This document shows, piece by piece, positions 1-6,410 of a stretch of 6,474 nt of DNA. A program made the translations under genes and the position numbers. The notes below the pieces were generated by a model. It searched no databases and was not told the origin of the DNA. It saw nothing but the letters and a program-made list of their open reading frames with translations. The DNA comes from CALHAX01 sp039816705 (GTDB lineage: Bacteria; Pseudomonadota; Alphaproteobacteria; Rhizobiales; CALHAX01). Numbering within the stretch: the first letter of the stretch is position 1; the number at the start of each line of letters is the position of its first letter. Location: assembly GCA_039816705.1 (NCBI GenBank), contig JBCBXF010000184.1, forward strand, positions 1 to 6,474, in the 5' to 3' direction.

Positions 1-1
1 G

Positions 2-1015
2 TGAGATCGTCCGCTCGCCCCAGTCGGGCGGGTAGCTGAGGCCGATCGAGTAGCCCGTCCGGTTGTCCTTCACGAATCCGCGCGCGCCGAGTGCATCGAA
101 GAAGGCGCCTGCCATCTCCCCGCACGTCACACCGGGCTTCGCCATATCGAGCCCAATCTCCGTCGCCTCCAACACCGCCTTCTCCGCATCGAGATACTTT
201 TGCGGCGGCGTGCCGAGAAACACAGTACGCGACTGCGGACAGTGATACCGCTTGTGGCAACCACCGATCTCGAAGAAGGCGCTCTCGCCGTCGCGATACG
301 GGCTGTCATCCCATGTGAGGTGCGGCGCTGTCGCGTCCATCCCGCCGGGCACCATCGGCGCAAAGGCCGCATAATCGCCCCAGTGGCCGTCCGCCCCGCG
401 CGTCGCCGTTGCAAGGATTTCCGCAACGAGTTCGTTTTTCGCCAGACCGGGTTCGATCATCTGGACGATCTTCGCGTGCATCGCCTCGACGATCCGCGCC
501 GCCCGGCGAATGTAGGTGATCTCCTGGTCGGACTTGAGCAATCGCTGCCAGTTCACCAGCCCGGTCGCATCTTTCAGCGTCGCGTTTGGCAAGGTCTGCG
601 CGAGCGTCGCGTGCGCTTTCGCTGTGTACCAGTAGTTGTCCATCTCCACGCCGAGGACACCTTTGTGCCACCCGCGCGCCTCTAGCAGCTGCGCGAGATC
701 CTCCATCGGATGACAGGTGGTGGACTGGACGTAGTGGTCTTCGTAACCCGCGATGTTGTCGGGGTGCATGTAGACCGTGCGTTTGGCACCCGCCGCATCG
801 ATCCCGCGCCCCCACCAGACCGGATCGCCGTCACTCCCAATGATCACACCCTGATGAACGTAGAATGACCAGCCGTCATACCCGGTCAGCCAGCTCATGT
901 TCGACGGGTCGCTCGTCAAAAGCGTGTCGATACCAGCCGTCGACATCGCCGCGCGCGTCTTTGCAAGGCGTTGCGCGTACTCAGCGAGAGAAAAATTCAG
1001 AACAGGTGCAGCCAT
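2..1015 (-). CDS. eutD: Ectoine hydrolase EutD/DoeA (M24 fold), 3' end cut off by window edge
   Basis: The frame is open from ATG at 1015 to the left edge, giving 338 residues; family members are about 400, so roughly 60 C-terminal residues are missing. An N-terminal creatinase-like domain (about 12-150) precedes a pita-bread M24 domain (about 165 onward). The window shows FFEIGG (247-252) followed by KRYHCPQSRTVFLG (255-268). In metal-dependent M24 peptidases these places carry the two metal-binding aspartates; here they are E249 and P260, so the canonical dinuclear site is absent. Known for the family: EutD/DoeA opens the ectoine (and 5-hydroxyectoine) ring in the cytoplasm, through a covalent enzyme intermediate, to N-alpha-acetyl-L-2,4-diaminobutyrate. 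E249 as the nucleophile is my inference. The start is supported by AAAGGAGA 11 bases upstream. It lies 49 bases downstream of eutC in the same direction, which supports ectoine catabolism over a generic Xaa-Pro peptidase. No frameshift is seen. Confidence 0.85.
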   Translation of the reverse strand, partial: MAAPVLNFSLAEYAQRLAKTRAAMSTAGIDTLLTSDPSNMSWLTGYDGWSFYVHQGVIIGSDGDPVWWGRGIDAAGAKRTVYMHPDNIAGYEDHYVQSTTCHPMEDLAQLLEARGWHKGVLGVEMDNYWYTAKAHATLAQTLPNATLKDATGLVNWQRLLKSDQEITYIRRAARIVEAMHAKIVQMIEPGLAKNELVAEILATATRGADGHWGDYAAFAPMVPGGMDATAPHLTWDDSPYRDGESAFFEIGGCHKRYHCPQSRTVFLGTPPQKYLDAEKAVLEATEIGLDMAKPGVTCGEMAGAFFDALGARGFVKDNRTGYSIGLSYPPDWGERTIS

Positions 1016-1026
1016 CGTGGCGAGGT

Positions 1027-1032
1027 CTCCTT
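1027..1032 (-). promoter_or_regulatory. Ribosome binding site of eutD
   Basis: The minus strand reads AAGGAG here, 11 bases before the ATG at 1015. It fixes the eutD start and shows that the gene is translated independently of eutC, whose stop lies 49 bases upstream of that ATG. Confidence 0.7.
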
Positions 1033-1064
1033 TAATCTCTGCGCACTGTGTGAAGTGTTCGGCG

Positions 1065-2057
1065 CTAACTCTCAATCCATGTGCCGGTTTGGGTGGCGCG
1101 CGCACGGCGGGCCGCCAACGTGGCGATTGCCGTATCCTGAATGCCAGTGCCGGTGAGATCCGCAATCGTGATGTCGTCGCCAGAAACGCGCCCCTTGGCA
1201 GCACCGGTCAACACGTGCCCGAGCTCATCGAACCCGGCATCTTCATCGACCACGCCATCGGCAATCGCCGCGCGCAGTTCGCCGCGCTCGCGCACCTGAG
1301 AGAGTCGGTCGGGTATGTACCGTGCAGCGGAGAGAAATACATCGCTCGCGAGCTCGCGTTTGTGATGCGCATCAGAGCCCATCGCTGTCACATGCTGGCC
1401 GGGCGCAAGCATGTCGGCAGTGACGAGTGGTGTGGTCGCGGGCGTGGTCGTCACGATAATATCGGCACCATCGCAGGCCGTCGCGACGTCGCCGGACGCA
1501 ACGATATCCAAGCCGAGCCGCCCTGAAAGGCTGGCCGCTTTTGTCTCCGCCTTCGCAACATCTCGCGCCCAGAGCGTCACATGCGTGATCGTGCGCACCA
1601 GTTGCAGCGCCTCGAGCTGCAAACCAGCCTGCTCTCCTGCGCCGAGGATCGCGACCCGCCCGGCATTGCGCCGCGCGAGCGCGTCTGCCGCTACTGCGCC
1701 AGCCGCCGCCGTCCGCACGTCGGTGAGATAGCCGTTGTCGAGCAGCACCGCCTCAACGAGCCCGGTTTCTGCGGAGAACACGGTCATGAGTCCGTTTAGG
1801 CTTGGCAATCCACGACTTGGATTGTCGAAGAAACCGGGACTGATCTTGACCGCAAACTGGTCGAGCCCCGCCGCATATGCCGTTTTCACATCCACTTCGG
1901 CGTTGCGTGCCGGAACCTCGAAGCCAAGCACGGGCGGCATGATGACATCGCCACCGGCGAGCAGGCGAAATGCATTGGCGACACACGAAATCGCATCGGC
2001 ATCGAGCGGCACAAGCGCACGGAGCTCGTCCTCGGTGACAATCCTGATCTTCGGCAT
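1065..2057 (-). CDS. eutC: Ectoine utilisation protein EutC (ornithine cyclodeaminase/mu-crystallin family)
   Basis: A 330-residue protein, normal for the family, ending in TAG. It shows the ornithine cyclodeaminase layout: KISPGFF (71-77), SLNG (86-89), DVRTAAAGA (113-121), a Rossmann NAD(P) loop LGAGEQA (138-144), GSDAHHKREL (227-236) and DLTGTGIQD (300-308). K71, R115 and D229 fall where ornithine cyclodeaminase has its substrate-contacting lysine and arginine and its catalytic aspartate. The motif spelling around residues 66-121 is what I remember of the EutC subgroup of ectoine clusters. The role of EutC is not well established; EutA, EutB and EutC have been proposed to handle the hydroxyl group of 5-hydroxyectoine. 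The frame is open up to 2174, but ATG 2057 is chosen because AAGGAG sits 5 bases before it and the longer form would overlap the divergent argE start. A generic ornithine/alanine dehydrogenase-like enzyme is the alternative; the adjacent eutD favours EutC. Confidence 0.85.
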   Translation of the reverse strand: MPKIRIVTEDELRALVPLDADAISCVANAFRLLAGGDVIMPPVLGFEVPARNAEVDVKTAYAAGLDQFAVKISPGFFDNPSRGLPSLNGLMTVFSAETGLVEAVLLDNGYLTDVRTAAAGAVAADALARRNAGRVAILGAGEQAGLQLEALQLVRTITHVTLWARDVAKAETKAASLSGRLGLDIVASGDVATACDGADIIVTTTPATTPLVTADMLAPGQHVTAMGSDAHHKRELASDVFLSAARYIPDRLSQVRERGELRAAIADGVVDEDAGFDELGHVLTGAAKGRVSGDDITIADLTGTGIQDTAIATLAARRARATQTGTWIES

Positions 2058-2172
2058 CAGCTCTCCTTGCGCGTCACGATCGATTTCCGCGATCCGTGCG
2101 GCCGCGACATAGATTGACGCTGATTGTCCTGCGCGCCTAGAAAAATCGGCACGCCAACAAGGGACCGCTGCC
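2058..2172. promoter_or_regulatory. Divergent intergenic region between eutC and argE
   Basis: This 115-base region lies between the starts of eutC (leftward) and argE (rightward) and must hold the promoters of both units unless one is read from further away. A plausible rightward sigma70-type promoter is TTGACG at 2114-2119 and TAGAAA at 2138-2143 with an 18-base spacer, placing transcription start about 20-25 bases before the argE ATG. GATTG occurs twice ten bases apart (2112-2116 and 2122-2126), which could be half of an operator on one DNA face, but the words are short. I found no convincing leftward promoter. Ectoine catabolic clusters are often controlled by the MocR/GabR-type repressor EnuR; no regulator gene is in the window, so any such control is conjecture. 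Confidence 0.45.
2063..2068 (-). promoter_or_regulatory. Ribosome binding site deciding the eutC start
   Basis: The minus strand reads AAGGAG, 5 bases before the ATG at 2057. The in-frame ATG at 2174 has no comparable site and would add 39 residues of non-family sequence, so this site settles the start. Confidence 0.75.
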
Positions 2173-3348
2173 ATGAGCGAACGATTGGACCGCGCGAAAT
2201 CGATCCTCCGGGATCTGGTTGCGTTTCCCTCCGTGTCCGGTCTGCCGAACGCGCCGATTGTGGACTACATCGTGACCTACCTCGCCGATCACGGCATCAA
2301 TGCCGCGCGCGACACCAACCCGGATGGCACGCTGTCGAACATCTTCGCCACAATTGGTCCGGAAACCGACGGCGGCACCATCCTGTGCGGACATATGGAT
2401 GTCGTGCCCGCGGACCCGGAAGGTTGGACGCACGACCCGTTCACGCTGACCGAGCGGGATGGAAAACTTTATGGCCGCGGCGCGGTCGACATGAAGGGCT
2501 TTCTCGCGATGTCGCTCGCGATGGTGCCGGACATGATCGCGGCCCAACTCGAGACGCCGATCCATCTTGCCTTGACGTTTGATGAGGAGACCGCGAGCTT
2601 TGGCGCCGCGCAATTGAGTCCGTATCTCGTGGCTCTGCCATTCAAGCCCGCGGTCTGCATCGTCGGCGAGCCGACCGGCATGGTCCCCTATATTGGCCAT
2701 AAGGGCGGCATGGAGTTTCTCACCTGCTTCCGTGGTCTCGCCGGCCACGCCTCGATCCCCTCGAACGGCGTCAACACCATCTTCTATGCCGCGCGCTTTA
2801 TCGACTTCCTGCGCGAGTTGGCTGACGAACTGGCCGCAAATCCGTTCGAAGGGTCGCTTTATGATCCGCCATATACGACGATCAGCGTGGGCAAGATAAC
2901 GGGCGGAGAGGCGCGCAACATCATCCCCGATACGTGTGACGTCGTTTGGGAAATGCGGCCGCTGCCAGAAGATGACGGGATGGCGCATCTCGCACGCATC
3001 AAGACGTTCATCCGCGATGAGCTTGTGCCCGAAATGCGCGCGACGCACGCCGAGGCCGACATCTTCTTTGGTGAAGAGAGCATTTTCCCCGGCATGAAAC
3101 TCGATCCGCAAGACCGCGCCCTCACGTTCGTGCAGGGGCTTTGGAACCTGCCACCCGCGGACGTTGTCTCGTTCGGGACGGACGCCTGCTACATCCAGCA
3201 AACCGGTATTGCGACGCTGGTGCTCGGCCCGGGTGATATCTCAACGGCGCACCTGCCGGACGAGTTCATCGAAATCTCGGCAATTGAAACCGGACTGGCC
3301 TTCATCGATCGCCTGATCGCTCACCAGTCGCGGGCTGCGGCGGCCTGA
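2173..3348 (+). CDS. argE: Acetylornithine deacetylase-like M20 metallohydrolase (ArgE family)
   Basis: A 391-residue protein of usual ArgE length with a complete di-zinc M20 site: GHMDVVP (73-79; H74 ligand, D76 partner), GAVDMKG (103-109; D106 bridging), DEET (137-140; E138 general base, E139 ligand), GEPTG (165-169; E166) and the late GPGDISTAH (352-360; H360). The lid/dimerisation domain lies at about 175-290, with the GH of GHASIP at 191-192. The family removes the acetyl group from N2-acetyl-L-ornithine in the cytoplasm. In many alphaproteobacteria arginine synthesis recycles the acetyl group through ArgJ, so ArgE-like paralogues often serve other N-acyl amino acids. It is divergent from eutC-eutD, and N-alpha-acetyl-diaminobutyrate, the EutD product, is one methylene shorter than N-acetylornithine; a role there is my inference. 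The ATG has AAGGGA about 8 bases upstream. Family assignment is firm; exact substrate is open. Confidence 0.88.
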   Translation: MSERLDRAKSILRDLVAFPSVSGLPNAPIVDYIVTYLADHGINAARDTNPDGTLSNIFATIGPETDGGTILCGHMDVVPADPEGWTHDPFTLTERDGKLYGRGAVDMKGFLAMSLAMVPDMIAAQLETPIHLALTFDEETASFGAAQLSPYLVALPFKPAVCIVGEPTGMVPYIGHKGGMEFLTCFRGLAGHASIPSNGVNTIFYAARFIDFLRELADELAANPFEGSLYDPPYTTISVGKITGGEARNIIPDTCDVVWEMRPLPEDDGMAHLARIKTFIRDELVPEMRATHAEADIFFGEESIFPGMKLDPQDRALTFVQGLWNLPPADVVSFGTDACYIQQTGIATLVLGPGDISTAHLPDEFIEISAIETGLAFIDRLIAHQSRAAAA

Positions 3349-3366
3349 GATTGACGGGGCCGAGAC

Positions 3367-4023
3367 GTGCGTGACGCGGCTGAGGCATGGCCGCCGGTGT
3401 GTCCGCTGTGTGCTGTGCCGGAAACGGGGCAGGAAGCAGAGTGTGGGACGCGTCGTTATGCGCGCTGCCCGAAATGCGATCTTGTGTTTCTCGATCCCGC
3501 GCAACGCCCGACCCCCGCAGAAGAAAAAGCCGAGTACGATCTGCATGAGAACGACCCCGGCGATCCGCGATATCGGCGCTGGCTCTCCAGGCTTGTCGAT
3601 CCCATGTTGGAAGGTGTCGTCACGCCGATCACCGCGCTCGACTATGGCAGCGGCCCTGGTCCGACAATCTCCGTTATGCTCAAGGAGCGAGGGCACACAG
3701 CACGGAACTATGACCCGTTTTTTGCGCCTGACAGAGCGGCACTCGGCGAGACTTACGATCTCATCTTCTGCTCCGAGACCACGGAGCACTTCTTTCATCC
3801 CAGCCGGGAGTTTGCAGTCTTGTTCGCATGTCTACGCGAGGGAGGGAAAATCGGTGTCATGACGCAGATGCTCACTCCGGATATCGACTTCGCCACATGG
3901 CGCTATCGCCTTCAGCCAAGCCACGTTGCGTTCTACACGCCCACCACGATGGAGTGGATCGCTGAGCACTATGGTGCGACGCTCGACCTGCGCTTACCGG
4001 ATGTGGCGGTGTTCGCGCGATAG
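3367..4023 (+). CDS. Class I SAM-dependent methyltransferase with N-terminal zinc ribbon
   Basis: A 218-residue protein starting at GTG, 18 bases after the argE stop, so probably co-transcribed. An in-frame stop at 3352-3354 rules out a longer form, and starting much later would lose the zinc ribbon. CPLC (12-15) and CPKC (34-37) supply four cysteines for a structural zinc. The Rossmann domain follows: motif I LDYGSGPGP (91-99), acidic residue D116 in NYDPFF at the end of beta-2, and the SETTEHFFHP segment (136-145) at motif IV. FATWRY (175-180) and SHVAFY (185-190) are typical of a widespread, uncharacterised bacterial family of this length (Methyltransf_23-like). The substrate is unknown, and nothing in the neighbouring catabolic genes requires a methylation step. 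The ribosome binding site is weak (GGGG about 8 bases upstream), which with the GTG suggests modest expression. Confidence 0.8.
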   Translation: MRDAAEAWPPVCPLCAVPETGQEAECGTRRYARCPKCDLVFLDPAQRPTPAEEKAEYDLHENDPGDPRYRRWLSRLVDPMLEGVVTPITALDYGSGPGPTISVMLKERGHTARNYDPFFAPDRAALGETYDLIFCSETTEHFFHPSREFAVLFACLREGGKIGVMTQMLTPDIDFATWRYRLQPSHVAFYTPTTMEWIAEHYGATLDLRLPDVAVFAR

Positions 4024-4089
4024 CGTTGCCTCATACGCCGATCTCGTGCAGCAGTTGACACGGTCACGGCCAGGTGAGAGCATCGTTCA
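4024..4089. other. Intergenic spacer between methyltransferase and GST genes
   Basis: These 66 bases hold the GST ribosome binding site (AGGTGAG at 4072-4078) and an isolated TTGACA at 4055-4060. No good -10 box lies at 16-18 bases and no stem with a T-run is visible, so I see neither a firm promoter nor a terminator. Read-through from the argE-methyltransferase pair into the GST operon is possible. Confidence 0.5.
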
Positions 4090-4792
4090 ATGTCGGGCAA
4101 TCCCTATCTTCTCTACGGACATCCTCTCACGCGCTCAAAGCTGGTTGAGCATGTGTTGGTGGAGCTTGACGTTGCGTTCGAGGCGCGTCTGATTGATCCC
4201 TTTGTTGGCGCCCACCGCACGCCAGAGTTACTCGCGATCAATCCGACCGGGTGGATCCCGGTCCTCGTCACACCGGACGGCGAGATCATCGCGGAAACCG
4301 CTGCGATCAACCTGACATTGGCGGAGCGGTATCCTGATGCCCACCTCGTGCCGCCGGTCAGTGATCCGGACCGCGCAAAATTTCTCTCCACATACTTCTA
4401 CATCACCGGAATGNNNNNNNNNNGAGCCAGCGTTGAAACGCATGTGGTATCCGGCACGTTACGCTGGTGGTGAGGAAACGGCCCCGCTGGTGAGACGTGA
4501 CGCCGAGGCTGAGGTGCGTGTTTGTCTCACAGCGCTGAATGGAAAGGTGGCTGAACTGGGCCCCCATCTTCTCGGGGCGCAAATCAACCTCGCTGACATC
4601 ACGCTCGCCTATTGGTACGCCAGCGTCGCACATCTCGACGGCATGGCGGCGCTTGACGCGCTTGCCGCACACGTAGCTCATGTCTATGCCCGCCCGAAGC
4701 TGCGCCCGTTCGCCACGCAGGCCGCGGAGATGGTTGCGATGTGGGAGTCAGGAGCGGACATGTCAGCGCTCACAGTCTCAGGAGAGAAATAG
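4090..4792 (+). CDS. Glutathione S-transferase family protein, interrupted by an assembly gap
   Basis: Residues 1-108 (4090-4413) form a thioredoxin-fold GST N-terminal domain: YGHPLTRSK with candidate catalytic S16, NPTGWIPVL (51-59) with the cis-proline P57, and AET (68-70) where GSTs bind the glutathione gamma-glutamyl group. After ten Ns, 122 codons in a different reading frame (4424 to TAG at 4790-4792) form the helical C-terminal domain, including EPALKRMWYP and the conserved INLADITLAYW N-cap region. The two parts total 230 residues plus the gap, a normal GST length, so this is one gene and the frame change comes from the arbitrary gap length. The start has AGGTGAG 11 bases upstream and lies 66 bases after the methyltransferase stop. 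GSTs conjugate or isomerise electrophilic substrates with glutathione; the substrate is unknown. Its stop abuts the next start, so it belongs to the CoA-transferase/acyl-CoA dehydrogenase operon. Confidence 0.85.
4414..4423. other. Assembly gap of ten Ns
   Basis: Ten consecutive Ns lie inside the GST gene. The codons before the gap end exactly at 4413 and the codons after it begin at 4424, so the true missing length must be a multiple of three (or the flanks overlap). Ten is therefore a placeholder, not a measured size. Confidence 0.95.
4780..4784 (+). promoter_or_regulatory. Ribosome binding site of the CoA-transferase gene, inside the GST 3' end
   Basis: AGGAG lies 8 bases before the ATG at 4793 and within the last codons of the GST gene. 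The GST TAG stop directly abuts this ATG, so the two genes are likely translationally coupled on one transcript. Confidence 0.65.
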
Positions 4793-6001
4793 ATGTCGGG
4801 ACCACTATCAGGTGTCCGCACTCTCGATCTGAGCGGCATGATCTCGGGCCCACTCGGCGCCATGATTCTCGCCGACCAGGGAGCCGACGTCATCAAGATC
4901 GAAAGCCCTTTCGGCGATAACGCGCGGCATGTCGCGACGCGTCGGGGCGGCTTCTCCGCGTCCTTCCTCAACAATAATCGCAACAAGCGCTCGGTCGTGC
5001 TCGACCTCAAGGCGGAGGGCGCAGTCGATGTGCTCTTGCGCCTGATCGCCGACGCCGACGTCGTGTTGCAGAATTTCCGCCCGGGCGTTGTCGATCGCCT
5101 CGGCATTGGCTATGACGCCGCGAAGGAGAATAATCCAAAGATCATCTACGCCTCGATCAGTGGTTTCGGCACGCGCGGGCCGTATGCCCACAAGCCGGTG
5201 TTTGATCCGCTGATCCAGTCGCTATCGGGCCTGACAACTGTTCAAGCAGGTTCCGACGATGCCCGCCCCGCACTCGTGCGCACGATCGTGCCGGACAAGC
5301 TGACCGGCTTCACTATGGCGCAGGCGATCAGCGCCGCCCTGTTCCATCGGGAGCGCACAGGCGACGGCCAGCATATCGAGCTTTCGATGCTCGACACGGT
5401 CATTTACTTCCTCTGGTCGTCTGACATGGGCGGCCATACGTTCGTCGGCGACGAACTTGAGACCGAGCGCGCCCAGAGCTTCATCGATCTGATCTACGAG
5501 ACCGCGGACGGCTACATTTCCGTCGCCGCGTTCCGTCGCGTGGATTGGGAAAAGCTGGCGGACGCCTGCGAGCAACCAGAGTGGAAAGACGATCCGCGGT
5601 TTCGCACCTCAGCCGGATTGGAGGATCACAAGAACGCACGCCTCGCGCTGACGCAAGACGCACTGCGCACCCGCACGAGTGCCGAGTGGATCGCGCGCTT
5701 CGATGCCCATGACGTGCCGCACGCCCCCGTCCTCACGCGGGCCGAAATGATCCGCCATCCGCAGATCGTAGCCAACGACATCGTCATGCACGACACACAT
5801 CCGGATGCGGGGCCGCTGCGACAGGCGCGGCCCCCGGCACGGTTCAGCGCGAGCGCCACGGAGCATCGCAACAGCGCGCCGAAGCTCGGTGCAGACACCG
5901 CTGACGTCCTCGGCGAAGCCGGTTACAGTGCGACCGAAATCGATGCCCTTCTTGAGCGCGGCATCGCGCAGATGCCACCGCACGACACGGAAACCCGATG
6001 A
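4793..6001 (+). CDS. Class III CoA-transferase (CaiB/BaiF family)
   Basis: A 402-residue protein of typical length for the family. It opens with PLSGVRTLDLSGMISGPLGAM and shows ADQGADVIKIESP (27-39), the conserved segment that contacts CoA, then NNNRNKRSVVLDLK (60-73), VLQNFRPGVVDRLG (91-104), and SISGFGTRGPY (121-131) followed by D138 in FDPLIQSLSG. D138 matches the catalytic aspartate that forms the acyl-enzyme anhydride in formyl-CoA transferase and CaiB. GDGQHIELSMLD (190-201) is also typical. The enzyme moves CoA from a donor thioester to a carboxylic acid in the cytoplasm. Its start abuts the GST stop and its TGA overlaps the acyl-CoA dehydrogenase ATG by four bases (ATGA), so it probably activates the acid that the dehydrogenase then oxidises. 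The substrate is not readable; a racemase of the same fold is a less likely alternative given the dehydrogenase partner. Confidence 0.9.
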   Translation: MSGPLSGVRTLDLSGMISGPLGAMILADQGADVIKIESPFGDNARHVATRRGGFSASFLNNNRNKRSVVLDLKAEGAVDVLLRLIADADVVLQNFRPGVVDRLGIGYDAAKENNPKIIYASISGFGTRGPYAHKPVFDPLIQSLSGLTTVQAGSDDARPALVRTIVPDKLTGFTMAQAISAALFHRERTGDGQHIELSMLDTVIYFLWSSDMGGHTFVGDELETERAQSFIDLIYETADGYISVAAFRRVDWEKLADACEQPEWKDDPRFRTSAGLEDHKNARLALTQDALRTRTSAEWIARFDAHDVPHAPVLTRAEMIRHPQIVANDIVMHDTHPDAGPLRQARPPARFSASATEHRNSAPKLGADTADVLGEAGYSATEIDALLERGIAQMPPHDTETR

Positions 6002-6410
6002 ACTTTGATTACACGCCCCGCGTCGAGGAGTTTCGCGCCCGCATAAAATCGTTCATGGCAGAACATATCCTCCCTGCTGAGGAAACCTTCGCCACGTATA
6101 TGGCGAGCACAGATGACCCGTTTCGCACACCGCCGTTCTTCGAGGCTCTGAAGGCCAAGGCACGCGATGCCGGCCTTTGGAACCTGTTCCTGCCAGATGA
6201 GCGCGGCGCCAACTTGTCTAACCTCGAGTATGCGCCGCTCGCCGAAATCATGGGTGGCGTCTATTGGGCGCCGGAAATCTTCAATTGCAACGCGCCCGAT
6301 ACCGGCAACATGGAGACACTCGATCTTTACGGCACGGATACGCAGAAAGCGGAGTGGTTGACCCCGCTGCTTGCCGGGGACATCCGCTCCGGCTTTTCCA
6401 TGACAGAGCC
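5998..6410 (+). CDS. Acyl-CoA dehydrogenase, N-terminal third only (ACAD10/11-like)
   Basis: About 138 residues of a family usually near 400. The helical N-terminal domain shows GLWNLFLP (59-66), LEYAPLAEIMG (76-86), NCNAPDTGNMETL (96-108), YGTDTQKAEWLTPLLAGDIRSG (111-132) and SMTEP (134-138), the start of the FAD-binding middle domain. The NCNAPDTGNME block and spacing are those of the ACAD10/11-like bacterial branch. The enzyme would oxidise an acyl-CoA to the enoyl-CoA, passing electrons to ETF. The catalytic base region and C-terminal helices are absent. The reading frame closes with TAA at 6412-6414, but that stop lies in an inverted copy of 6267-6333, so I treat it as an artefact and end the feature at about 6410. 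The start overlaps the CoA-transferase stop (ATGA), giving translational coupling; only a weak GGAA precedes it. Confidence 0.85.
6267..6333 (+). repeat. Left arm of a 67-base perfect inverted repeat (genuine coding copy)
   Basis: This stretch encodes about residues 90-112 of the acyl-CoA dehydrogenase, including the conserved NCNAPDTGNME block, so it is the authentic copy. Its reverse complement recurs without mismatch at 6408-6474. Identity stops at 6334 against 6407. Confidence 0.95.

Noticed and set aside
127..815. Open frames on both strands inside the eutD region
   Set aside because: They overlap the continuous eutD frame, lack domain motifs and are low-complexity arginine/alanine-rich shadows.
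2058..2174. N-terminal extension of eutC to an ATG at 2174
   Set aside because: The 39 extra residues are unlike the family, no ribosome binding site supports that ATG, and it would overlap the argE start; ATG 2057 has a well-placed AAGGAG.
2137..3201. A 354-residue open frame on the minus strand, antisense to argE
   Set aside because: Its translation has no recognisable motif and the plus-strand frame encodes a complete ArgE with all catalytic residues; it is a shadow of GC-rich codon use.
4055..4083. TTGACA at 4055-4060 as a promoter for the GST operon
   Set aside because: The -35 box is perfect, but the hexamer 17 bases on (GAGCAT) matches the -10 consensus at only three positions and overlaps the ribosome binding site area.
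4424..4473. Continuation of the GST N-terminal frame through the Ns to a stop at 4471-4473
   Set aside because: That frame after the gap has no GST features, whereas the other frame gives a full GST C-terminal domain.
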